Positions 35,289-45,860 of a stretch of 64,000 bases of DNA are shown piece by piece; positions within the stretch are counted from its first letter, which is position 1, and every line of letters starts with the position of its first letter. This stretch comes from Cryptomeria japonica. Lineage: Eukaryota > Streptophyta > Pinopsida > Cupressales > Cupressaceae. Made by a program: the position numbers and the translations under genes. The notes below the pieces were generated by a model. It saw only the letters and a list, made by a program, of their open reading frames with translations. It was not told the origin of the DNA and made no database searches. Location of the stretch: assembly GCF_030272615.1 (NCBI RefSeq), contig NC_081408.1, forward strand, positions 612,069,673 through 612,133,672, read 5' to 3'.

Positions 35289-37733
35289 AATAAAATGAAT
35301 GAACAAACTTGTAGGAGAATGGTTAAAAGAATATGGCAAAACTATTTTCAAAACTTAAATCAAAACGCAAGATGTCAATTAATTGTTCAAATGATTAAAA
35401 ATTTTAATTTTAGAGAGACAATGAAAATTCTAGGCCTAAGATCATCTGAAAGTAATAGTGAAACAACTATTGTTAGAAATCTATTTGATGCATATCAATA
35501 TATTGGTTCAAAATCACGTAGTAAAGATTCTAATGCTACTTGATGTGTCATTACATCAACCATAATGAGCAAGAAAATAAAAAAATATTGTTTGATAATC
35601 AAAACAAGTAAGTCATTAAACGTTAGTAGAACAAGATTAAGTAAAGCATTAAAGAGGCGGGAACAAATAGAGGAACCTAACAATAATTCTCTTTGGGCAT
35701 TCTCGGGTAGACTACCACGCAAAGACAAGGTTGTTGTTGATGCACTAAAAATATTAATTGAAAAATTTTGGCATGACGACACAAGAGTATCGCCCAACCA
35801 AAGAGATGTTGTTAGAAGGCGAATTGGGTCTACAAATCATGAGCCACATGCCAAACACTATTTTGATATGACTCAAACTAAATTTTATGAAAGATTCCTT
35901 CAAAAGTTTCCTCGAATAAGAATTTCTCAAAGATTTTTTGAAATGGAAAAACCTTTTTATATTAAGATTAATCATGTATGCACCATGTGTTTTTGTAGGA
36001 TGCATATTGAATTTTCCATGCATTATGATATTTTTTGCAATATTTGTTCTACTTTGCACACTAACGATGTTTTGCAAGAATGTAATATACAAGCACCTCC
36101 TAAGTCGGTAAGAGAATTTATTTCAAGTGTTCTATGTAATAGACATGATGGTTGCATTTATTATAAGACTCCTTGTTTGGAAGGTTCTTGTGCTATATGG
36201 AGTTAAAGATGGAAAAGATTTGAAGAGATGTGAGCTAGTGAAAAATCATATATGTGTAACTCAATTTATGAAAACGTTTCAAGAGAAACCATTTTATGAG
36301 TACATAATGCATACACATAAGGCTTGATGGTTAGATGAACAATTCAAGTTATGTAAGGACTTATTTCCTCTTGGAAACATTGTCTCTATAGTTGATTTCA
36401 CTAAAAATTATACACTGCAACCTCAAAATGAAGTGCAATCCATGTATTATCACTCTACACAAGCTTCTATTTTTGTACACATAGCGTTCATGCATGCAAA
36501 TGATATCACAGAGGAGGATAGAAAGGTTGTAAGAGAGTATCACTTCTACATAAGTGATGACCGTACTCATTCATTGGATTTTGTACAGGGATGCTTTAAA
36601 GTTTTCTATGATAGTTTAAGGGAAAGGAACATATGATACAATGGACACTTAATATGGTCAGATAATTGCACCGCACAATTCAAGAATGCAAGGATGTTTT
36701 ATTGGTTGACAAGGATGCATATGACAATCGGTGTACAACATTTTTGGAATTTCACTAAGGCTGGACAGGGTAAGGGAGAGCACAATGGTGCAGGAGCATG
36801 TGTGAAAAGAGCCCTAGCTAGGGAAGAATTGAAGTACAAAGGTGGTGCTAAGTTGGTAGATGCATAAACAATTGTACAATGGTGTAAGTCTACGATGGGT
36901 CTAGGTAATCCAGGTATGTCAATGGTTCGTATATATTTTTGGTTGATCACTAAATCTAACATTGAAAACTATCTAGATTATTGTACAATTGCAGGATCAA
37001 GTGACATGCACTCATTTATGAGTTCAAATTCAAGTTCACTGGTAATTTATATGAGACAGATGGTATGCTTTTTCTCTTCATGCATGTATTGTTTGTGGGA
37101 AGAATGTGAATCACAAGAGTGGGTTGACAAATGGTCTTGTAGACCATTGGTTCCCATTGATTCATATCAAATTCCCAAAGCACTACAATTGAGGCGGATG
37201 GAGACATCAGTGGATTTTGACCATGTATCCGACCTAGTGGATTAAAGTAATTTTTTGAGTTAATTTTTTTGCAAGTATTCTTTTTGGTTAATTTTGTTGT
37301 TCATCATACTTTATTTTTGGTATTAATTAACACTTTGTAAAATGTAGGTCATGTGTATGCAGTTGTTGTAGAAGAGAGCAATGAAGAAAGAACATATTAC
37401 TATTTCTGTCGTTGTATTGAGACAAAAAGAAAATTGACAACCACAATCATTGATGGAAAGGGTATTGAGTACCCAATAGGGTCTGTTGTCATGACAGGAA
37501 CATGGCTTCAGAGATACCCTATCAAGAATTCTGATGTTTGGTTGTTCAAGGACTTTAAAACACATAGACATATTCTTCATTTCTCTAACCTTGTTGATGC
37601 AACAAATATTCATTTGATTAAGTATCGTCATAGAACTCATAACAAGATTTTATGGAAAGTTCATGAATCTAACCACGAGGCAATACTTGACACAATATGG
37701 GTTAGAGCTAATCTTGAAGGCTCACTTGATTGA
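35289..37733 (+). pseudogene. DDE-like transposase of the 9.2 kb element
   Basis: First part in one frame 35289-36190 (in-frame TGA at 35541): an N-terminal basic region (TSKSLNVSRTRLSKALKRRE), then a Cys-rich module (HVCTMCFCRMHIE…FCNICST…CNRHDGC…CLEGSC) that should bind zinc. A one-base shift near 36190 leads to the second part, 36190-37248. It has IVDFTKNYTLQPQNE, HFYISDDRTHS, WSDNCTAQFKNARMFY and GKGEHNGAGACVKRAL; stops fall at 36325, 36634 and 36867. Asp of VDF, Asp of SDN and Glu of GEH are the likely DDE triad. A likely intron (37249-37346) precedes the last exon (HVYAVVVEES…), ending at 37733. I know similar plant proteins only as unnamed sequences and cannot assign a superfamily. Confidence 0.72.
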
Positions 37734-37789
37734 TTCTACAGTTCAGAGTAGACTGATTTTGAGGATTTTGTATAAATCATCGACAAATT

Positions 37790-38045
37790 GTTCTATATTC
37801 ATTTTTTGTATATATAAATGCCCATGAGCTGATTTTTACATGTTTAGGGGCATAATTTTGTATATTTAAATGGCAATGAGATGATTTGTACATATGTACA
37901 TGCCAAATTTTGTATATTAAAATGGCGATGAGCTGAATCGCACATATTGTAATGCCAAATTTTGTATAAAAGCCCATGAGATGATTTGTATATTTAAATG
38001 GTCATAAGTTTAATTGCACATATTGTAATGCCAAATTTTGTATAA
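37790..38045. repeat. ~52-bp minisatellite
   Basis: AATTTTGTAT recurs at 37854, 37906, 37958 and 38034 with AATGCC..ATGAGCTGATTTGTACAT in between. AT-rich, just downstream of the transposase stop. Confidence 0.75.
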
Positions 38046-38264
38046 TTTGACCATATTTAGAGGCAAATTTTTGAATAATATGTGACAATGTTCTGTGACT
38101 ATTTTGTGTGTCAATGTTTTGTGACTATGTTTTGAGTATATTTGATGTGTCCCTGGTCAATCATGAGCATTCTTGATTCTTGTATAATCATGGAGAATTA
38201 TTTTAGTCATTATCAGGTCATAGGGGTCATATATTGAGACTAGATACAATTTGAGCAAAAATTG

Positions 38265-38318
38265 TCATTGTTGTCAAAAAAATTGTCAAAAAAATTGTCA
38301 AAAAAGTTGTCAAGCAAC
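38265..38318. repeat. short TTGTCAAAAAA tandem repeat
   Basis: Four to five copies of a ~15-bp unit immediately before the 359-bp array. Confidence 0.75.
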
Positions 38319-38330
38319 TTCTACATTAAG

Positions 38331-39535
38331 TCGGTATGGTATGACCCTGGACGTTCCAATGCTTTGGGATGCACAACAGGGGAATGCCTAGCATAAAACT
38401 TCCCATTGAGACGTGCTTTTGATGTCGGTTTGTGCACACAATGAACCGAATCAATTCTAGCCAATCTTGCAAATTTTCATTGCATGCAACTGACAGTTTT
38501 TGTAGTAGGAGAAAAAATGCTAATAATTGAAAATGGCTCCGACTCATCAAAAACCGAGATAGGCCATTGTAGAGGAGACTTGTATGACCCCATGGGTTCA
38601 AAATGATTGACCATATGTGTCCTAGATTTGAAGAAATAGTCCGTCAAATTTTGATAATTTTTTGGACTCAAGGCACTTGAGAGATCGCACAGGTACAGTA
38701 TGACTCTCGATGTTCTGGCACTTTGGGATGCACAACAAGGGCATGCCTAGCATAAACCTACCCACTCGGATGTGCTTGCGATGTCAGTTTGTGCACACAA
38801 CAAACCGAATCAATTCTAGCCAATCTTGCAACTTTGCATTGCATGCAACTGACAGTTTTTGGAGCAGGCGAAAAAATGCTAATAATTGAAAATAGCTCCG
38901 ACTTGTCAAAAAATGAGATAGGCCATTGTAGAGGAGCCTCACGTGACCCCATAGGATTAAATAGATTGACCATATGTGTCCTAGATTTGGAGAAACAGTC
39001 CGTCAAATTTTGATAATTTTTTGGACCTAGGGCAATTGAGAGATTGCACGTGTACAGTATGACTCTCGACGTTCCAACGCTTTGGGATGCATGACAGAGG
39101 CATTCCTAGCATAAACCTACCCACTCAGATGCACTTGCAATGTCAGTTTGTGCACATGATGAACTGAATCAGTTCTAGCCAATCTTGTAACTTTGTATTG
39201 CATGCAACTGATGGTTTTTGGAGCAGGCGAAAAAATGCTAATAATTGAAAATGGCTCTGAGTTGTCAAAAATAGAGATAGGCAATTGTAGAGGAGCCTCA
39301 TGCGACCCCATAGGATCAAATAGATTGACCATTTGTGTCCTAGATTTGAAGAAACAGTTCATCAAATTTTGACAATTTTTTGGACTCAGGGCAATTGAGA
39401 GATCGCACCGATACGGTATGACTCTAGACATTCTCACACTTTGGGATGCATGATAGGGGCATGCTTAGCATAAACCTACCCACCCAGACACGTTTGTGAC
39501 ATTAGTTTGTGCACACAACGAACAAAATTTGACCA
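38331..39535. repeat. 359-bp tandem array, ~3.3 copies
   Basis: GGTATGAC-type words fall at 38340, 38699, 39058 and 39417, exactly 359 bp apart. Each unit keeps CTTTGGGATGC, TAGCATAAACCTACCCA, GCATGCAACTGA, AAAAATGCTAATAATTGAAA and GACCATATGTGTCCTAGATT. There are no length changes between full units, so the array is recent or kept uniform. No convincing frame. Confidence 0.93.
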
Positions 39536-39600
39536 TTGCAAGCATGAGGGTGCTCTCGCACCAAACCCATTGTTGTTTATATTCATATTGTCGATTTTTG

Positions 39601-39884
39601 TTGTTTATATTCATATTGTTGATTACATATGCAAGTATTCATTTAAATTTATAAAAGGGCAGCCACCAAATATAGTGAATACACAATAATAAACTGAATA
39701 CAAGGAGTTTTGTAGGGTTAATTCAACATTTTAGAAATTTTATCAAATCATATTCCACGATTGCTTTTTTTTATATCATATATTTTTGCTGTTTATATTC
39801 ATATTGTTGATTACATATGCAAATATTAATTTACATTTATAAAAGGACAACTACAAAATATAATGAATACAAAATAATGAACTC
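39601..39884. repeat. ~97-bp direct repeat with TATA-like core
   Basis: TGTTTATATTCATATTGTTG…TTTATAAAAGG occurs at 39602 and again at 39791. It lies just past the 3' end of the minus-strand gene. Confidence 0.8.
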
Positions 39885-40069
39885 ATTACACATTTATTGG
39901 ATCGAATATCAATATTTATATATATATATATAAAAAGGCATGTCTACCAAGTCAATACAAGTATTACAAAAATGTGGCATATGCCATGTCCAAATCGATA
40001 TACAATAAAAATGTAGAATATATCTACATGTATTGGTCATTCTATGGCCAAAACTAACACTATATGATC

Positions 40070-42692
40070 CTAAACTTGTGGTGCATCATCAAAATCAAGC
40101 CTCTTCGATGCAATACGCGGCTCTATAGATGGCTACCAAACCACAATTCAAAAGCCAAGTTAGAATTCTTTTGTAGAAAATAGTTCACAATTAACAACAT
40201 AACTATGCATTTAACTTGAACTCCTTTGCAATTGAAATGTAGATTACCTCATCGGCTGATCTAGGAGCTAATTTCTTCGCTCTCCTCTCCTTGTCACTCT
40301 TAGGAGTTTTCTTGAAGACATACTTAAATGGATCCACGTTATGGCCATACCGCGAAGGGGTCTATTGTAGATTCAATGTACAATTAATACAATGTACTAA
40401 CATCAATATATCAAAAACACTTAAAAGCTATAATATAGAGAAAAATGGCATACCTGTGCTTGAGATGCTTCTCCAATGGACTGAGGATGGCTCACCATTG
40501 ATGTAGAAACTGTCGCTATTACCTATACAAAAAATGTTTAAAGATTAAATACAATTAATATAATGATAAGTATTGAAGGTTAAAAACAATTAAATTTACA
40601 TATCAAACAAAAGTGTACCGAATCCTGAGATGCTTCTCCAGTGCAAGGAGGAGGGTTCGCCATTGATGAAATAGGTATGGATATTTCTTGTATGAAAAAT
40701 TATAAGAGTATATTATATATCACAAGTTCACATGTACGCATGCATATAATCATGAAATCAAGAAAATAAAGTAGAGATACATACCTCCACCTCTCTTGAT
40801 CTACGAGTGAATCAGGTGCATTCAACAAATTAACAAAGCTCAATGGCTGATGTACATGTAAAATAGACAAAAAGCACTAATCAATCTACAAACTCCAACT
40901 AATACTTGGTTTCAACATTTTCAAACAATTGTACAACTAGAAATGTGTTAAATTACCTTCTTCCCACATTTTGGCATCTTCGAGGAATTCTTTTTCTTAG
41001 GACGAGCCCTAGACGTGGAGGGGGTACCCTAAAAAAATAAAATTAACATGAGATATTAGTATAGATAATAAATTAAACATAATTTTAAAAATCTAAAATG
41101 AAATGACTTGCATATTCCATCAAAACAATACTAAAAAGAGTTGTACAAAATATGATACCGTATAGCCTTGTAGGCCAAAATCGATCGTTGAGAGCATGAT
41201 GTCATCAATTTGGGATATTTCATCCCCTGTCAACACCTACAAACCAGAAATTGAACCAAGCATTAAAGATAGTTAGTATATCTTGTATTTTTTTGAATTC
41301 AAAGTGTACTATTCTATTTTAACATGTTACAAAATTTATACCTCAAGCATCAAAGTTGCAGCTATAGTAACTAGGGGAGGTGTATGGGATACCACTGCTG
41401 CATCCTGAAATGCATATTATTTGTCTCAATTTAAATCAATGTATAAATGAAAATTCATTTATATAATTACAAATTTAAAGTGACTAATAAATAAAATGTT
41501 ATGATTTCAAATCAACACACCTATGTCTGTGGCTCATGGGCAAACGCCATGTCCATCAACTCATCTGTCAGCGCGACATCCTCACCTATGTGAGCCTGAC
41601 ATCTATAACTGCAAATCGTGCATAGATGATATGAGGATCCATCTGCACCGGCTGCATCATCTATCCCCAAGCATATCCCTAAGCAACTGACACACATATG
41701 CTGGATGGGCTCTATGTCACCCTCTAATGGCTCATCATCCAATACAATAGGGTGTGCTAATGATGTCCCATGCTGGATGATGGCACCAATTAATGTTGTG
41801 GCCGACTAAAGAGTCTATAGCTCCATCGACTCTTTCAGCTCTAATGGGACAGCCTGATGCACCTTGGGTTTGGGTGCTAGGGGGCGGCGACTGTCCGCGA
41901 GTAATCGCCTATAGGCTCCAGGTCTATCTTGGGCAAAGCCACCACCTCTACCATGAAACTCTCTCATGTCAAAATAGTTTGGCCACACATTGAGCACAAA
42001 CTCACAATATATTTTTCTCAAAAAATATAATGGCACCTCATAATTATTACAAGGTGAATCGTCAAAGACCATCCACCACCTCTGCCAAAAAAGATTCTTC
42101 ATCTGCACATTGGTACACCAATGTATGGGAAACCTCTTTGAATTAAGAGGTAATGACTGACTACTTTTGGGATCAACAAAAAGGGCACATATTTGTTGTT
42201 TAGTAATATTTTTGTTTTTACTCCATCGTATGATAGCCCATTGGCATATAATTGACGACGCTTATCCCTAAAGCTTCCCCATTTGGTAATTTCTATGGAA
42301 ATAGCTATGGCACCACTAGCTAATGTTTCTAGGCTAGTGGCGAGGGATTGATGATGGTCAAGTTCAGAAGTTTTCAATTTAATAAGCAGTCTATTGATTT
42401 TAGACATATTTTGTCCTAACTAATTAAATAATTATTCCTGTGTTTCGGGTGTGCGGTCAAAAGGAGGAATTGGGGGTTGTTCTTGTGTGTTTTCAGGAGG
42501 TGCATTTGGTTGTTCTTGTGGGTTTCTAGGAGGTGCATTTGGTTGTTCTTGTTCTGGATTAGAAGAATCTAGTTTTTAAAATAAAAAATGAAAAAACCTA
42601 ATCAAAATTAATGAAATTAAATTCAAAATGTAAAACAAATTGCATAAATCGAAAAGAAAGACAAAAATAAACAAAAACTAACCTTGATCCAT
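40070..42692 (-). pseudogene. spliced accessory gene of the 9.2 kb element (unknown family)
   Basis: Start ATG GAT CAA G|gt at 42692. Exon 2 (42568-41521) begins with a Pro/Gln repeat (EQPNAPP twice), then LLIKLKTSELDHHQSLATSL…, a Trp-rich part (FWQRWWMVFDD) and a Cys cluster (CVSCLGIC…CTICSYRC). Short exons with GT/AG ends follow: 41404-41342, 41236-41159, 41028-40957 (basic, RPKKKNSSKMPK), one from 40846, two related exons (~40690-40625 and ~40531-40463, both ending in GEASQ), a basic exon with TPKSDKERRAKKLAPRSADE (~40366-40251), and the last, to TAG at 40070 (KRLDFDDAPQV). In-frame stops and one frame change occur in exon 2. A small basic, possibly DNA-binding partner of the transposase is a guess. 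Confidence 0.65.
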
Positions 42693-42814
42693 AGCTTGGA
42701 GGAGTCTAGCACCCCGTTCACAGTTTAGGAGAGGAAATGGGGAAAAAATGAAGTTAAAAATGCGCTATTCATGGGTAAATGAGACCCAATTTTTTTTTTA
42801 AAACATTTTTTACT

Positions 42815-43056
42815 AGGCACTGCGTACACGGTTTTATTTGGATTATTAGCGCGTACGCGCTCATTTTCCTATGAGCAGCGTGTATGCACTCATTTTCCTA
42901 TGAGCAATATGTATGCGCTCATTTTCCTAATCATAGTGCGTACGCACTCATTTTTCTAAAAGCAGCGCGTATGTGCTATCTTCTCTAGGCTTAGGAAGAA
43001 CAAACCTAAGCACATACGCGGGAATTTCAAATTTTAAAGCCGCATACGCATTGCTT
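42815..43056. repeat. subterminal palindromic GCGTACGC cluster
   Basis: Eight variants of GCGCGTACGCGC occur at about 42822, 42849, 42878, 42908, 42937, 42965, 43010 and 43041, the first six every 27-30 bp with the spacer TCATTTTCCTATGAGCA. It lies between the minus-strand gene's start and the right TIR. Two related words sit near the left end at 34747 and 34775. Confidence 0.85.
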
Positions 43057-43078
43057 GTTTTTCCATGTTTTTTTTGGG

Positions 43079-43113
43079 TGGTGTCCACTTTTCTTACCAC
43101 CATCTTTGTGCAC
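43079..43113 (-). repeat. right terminal inverted repeat
   Basis: On the minus strand it reads GTGCACAAAGATGGTGGT, then AAGAAAAGTGGACACC. It matches the left end. Confidence 0.85.
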
Positions 43114-43701
43114 ATGCCCTCCTATTCTCAAAATCTTTTTAGCCAAGGTGAGCCCACTTGAGTTTGCCCCATAGATGCCCTCGTGTACTTCGCATAATGC
43201 CCATTTCGCCTCTTGTTTATCTAAACACCTTAGGAGGGAACCATCAAAATGCCTTTTGAATAGGGTGTCTCCAAGGATGGTGTAACGAGCACATCAGCGA
43301 ATGAAGGTTTGTTGTTGGGTTTTTGTGAGGTGTGGGGGAATGGTGTTATCATTTGGGAAAGCGAAGGTTTCTTGGTACTATGGGGACTCAGGACCAATGA
43401 GCACACACACCATTTCAGACTTTGGTAAGTCGTATGCTGATATAAATAGTTGCTCAACCAAGAACTCACACTTTTGACTATGTGCTGGCATCTGAAGGAG
43501 GGAGCCGATGGTGGCCATTGCATCTGCAGCCCTATTGTTTGTTCATGGGACTTGATCAAACTTGATTATCGTGAAGTGTTGTTTAAGATCTTCAACCATG
43601 GTACAATAGGGAAGGAGTTGGTCATCTTTTGTTTGGTATTCATCATTGACTTGTTTTATGACAAGTTGGAAATCACCATAGACTTGTAATTCCTTCATTT
43701 T
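43114..43701 (-). pseudogene. Tat: end of second RNase H and N-terminal part of integrase
   Basis: Minus strand continues from the second RNase H: LQVYGDFQLVIKQ (GDSQLV is usual), DQLLPYC, then LRCLDKQEA, HEGIYGA and LAKKILRIG, the last being the start of the integrase zinc module. It breaks at ~43119, where the TIR element is inserted, and continues as YYWPKMEVDA at ~33880. Stops at several places. Confidence 0.85.
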
Positions 43702-44130
43702 CTAGTGGATAGACAAGTGCAATCCTGTAATGAGTGCCTCATATTCTACGATGTTGTTGGTACATGCAAAAGATATCTTGTATGACTTCAGGATTCCATC
43801 TCCTTGAGGTGTGATCAGTAATATTCTTGCCCCCAATCCATTTTGGGTGTAAGAGCCATCAAAGTATAATTGCCATGTGGAGGATGTGGTAACAGTCATA
43901 ATGAATTCATTTGGTAATTTTGTGAGAATCGGATGGTCACCTGGAAGTGGAGCATCCACCAACTGGTCTGTGATGACTTGTCCCTTGATTTCCTTTCTGT
44001 CTACATACTCAATGTCAAACTTGCTTAAGAGAATGACCCATTTAGCTGTTAGACCAGTGAGGGCAACTTTTGACAAGAGATATTTAAGCGAGTCAATCTT
44101 AGCAATTAGTTTTGTTTTGTTGTTAAGCAT
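43702..44130 (-). pseudogene. Tat: tether of first RNase H and archaeal-type RNase H
   Basis: Minus strand: NNKTKLIAKIDSLKYLLSK, AKWVILLSKFDIEYV and KGQVITDQLVDAPLPG close the first RNase H. WQLYFDGSYTQNGLGA and NNIVEYEALITGL are the first two catalytic boxes (D, E) of a second, archaeal-type RNase H. The presence of both is typical of the Tat clade of plant gypsy elements. A stop follows at 43702. Confidence 0.88.
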
Positions 44131-45695
44131 ATAGTGTCAGATTTTCTGTATGCTAAACACCAATGCCAGACATGCTCTTTCAATGGGGGTATAATTGAGT
44201 ACCCTACTAGTGTCCGACTGATGTAGTAAATGGCATGTTCCTTCCCTTGATGATCTATTTGTGCCAGCAATGCCCCCAATGCCACTACAGTAGCACATAT
44301 GTACAAAATAAGAGGTTTTCTAGGAGTAGGAGGCATAGGCACTGGAGGTGATGCCAAATATTCTTTTAGTTTTTCAAAGGCTTTTTGACACAAGCAGTCC
44401 CATTTGAATTTTGTGTCTTTGTGCAACAAGTGTGCAAATGGAAGGCACTTATCTACCAATTGTGAAATAAACCGTCTAACAGATTGGAGTTTCCCCTGGA
44501 GGTTGCGTAGTGGTCTGAGAGTTTTCGGTGGAGGCATTTCCATGATGGATTCTACCTTTGTAGGATCGACCTCGATGCCTCTACGGGAAACAATGAAACC
44601 TAATAGTTTTCCCGATGTGACCCCAAAAATGCACTTCTTGGGATTTAGGCACAATTTGTATTTTTCCAATCTTTCAAAGATCTGCTTAAGGATAGGGATG
44701 TGTTCCTGTCTTGTCTTGGATTTTCCTAGCAGATCATCCACATAGTCCTCCATAATATTAAGCAAGAGGTCATGAAAAAATGTTTTCATGGCACACTGAT
44801 ATGTAGCTCCTGCATTTTTGAGGCTGAAAGGCATGACCCCGTAATAGAAAGTCCCCCATGGTGTCGTGAATGTAGTTTTATGTTGATCTTCATCTACAAA
44901 CTTGATTTGGTTATATCTAGAAAATCCATCCATAAGTGACAGAATCTCATGTCCTGCTGTAAGATCCACAATCATATCTATGTTGGGGACTGGGAAATCA
45001 TCTTTAGGACAAGCCCTATTTAGATCTTGGAAATCAGTGGAGATGAGGATGCCCCTGACGGGTTTGCTGATAGGTACAATGTTAGAGACCCATTTAGCAT
45101 AGTCTATTGGTTTGATGAATTCTACGTCCAACATCTTTTGGAGTTCTACCTTGACTAGGAGTGCAATATGCGGGTGCATTTTGTGCAATTTCTGTTTTAT
45201 AGGTTTTACAGGTTTTGCTTCTGGGCGAATAGCAATATTATGAACCACCAAGGTAGGATCTAAACCTAGCATATCAACATAGGACCATGCAAAATTGATT
45301 TTTACCTCTGTAAGGAAGTTGATGAAGTCTTTTTTCTCTTTTTCTGTGAGGGACTTGGCAATGAGCACACTTTTCAGAATGACTTCGGTGCCTATGTTGA
45401 TACTGTTTGTTTTTTCTATTAGAAAATTTGACCTGTCCTGTGGAAGGTAACCAATGGTAGGGAGGTCAAGTCCCTCATTGTCAAGTGCCTTTTCCAGGTT
45501 TTCACTTTTAGATACGCCCTTTGTTTTTATTTTTTGCTCATCCAAAGGTGCCTCAGAGAGGTTTTCACCTAGGGAATCATGTTTTTTGATTTGATTATCT
45601 TTTTTGCGACTAAGGGCATTGACCCGACTACCAAAGTATCCCTTGTTGTGTAGTCGAATACCATCTACTCTATTACAATCTTCTAGATTTCGCAT
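44106..45695 (-). pseudogene. Tat reverse transcriptase and first RNase H
   Basis: A 529-residue open frame on minus, with no stop through the whole RT: HPHIALLVKVELQKML, STDFQDLNRACPKDDFP, SLMDGFSRYNQI (first catalytic Asp), TFYYGVMPFSLKNAGATYQ and EDYVDDLL. The connection domain GFIVSRRGIEVDPTK and an RNase H start (YYISRTLVGYS) follow. The frame is lost at ~44190, where ERACLAL…  would be expected, and picks up in the overlapping frame at 44130. This is the best-kept piece of the element. Confidence 0.93.
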
Positions 45696-45860
45696 AGTCA
45701 GGAGAGTAATGAGAGCATTATCATTGACACAGATATCTAAAGTGGGTTTGTCTCGTTGGCCCTAGTCTATGAGTTTAGGATAGACAAGATGTATCTCATG
45801 TGAAGTGGGAGAGGTTACAGGGGTGATGGTAGTGACGTGAGTGTCAAAGAAGATATCATT

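Larger units (their letters stand above)
33885..43113. mobile_element. ~9.2 kb TIR DNA transposon of unassigned family
   Basis: Both ends, read inward, start GTGCACAAAGATGGTGGT (33885-33902; 43096-43113), identical over 18 bp, then diverge as purine-rich ~25 bp. Weaker similarity reaches a few bases outward (AGGTAA / GGGCAT), so true ends may be ~33879 and ~43119. Removing it restores the Tat integrase ..LAKKILRIG / YYWPKM.. with only 2-3 bp duplicated (TC). It carries a DDE-like transposase gene on plus, an opposing spliced gene on minus, internal tandem repeats and subterminal palindromes. A 500-N gap means its true length is unknown. Confidence 0.85.

Noticed and set aside
34761-35351. Long open frames across the N run on both strands
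   Set aside because: They exist only because N translates as unknown; there is no sequence to support them.
38331-39535. CRISPR-like or multi-gene array in the 359-bp repeats
   Set aside because: Units are contiguous with no spacers and the genome is a plant; frames seen in each unit (e.g. minus 38326-38601) are not conserved as proteins between units.
33885-43113. Calling the TIR element CACTA, Mutator or hAT
   Set aside because: Ends are GTGCAC rather than CACTA, and the target duplication appears to be only 2-3 bp. The transposase boxes do not fit those families as I know them.
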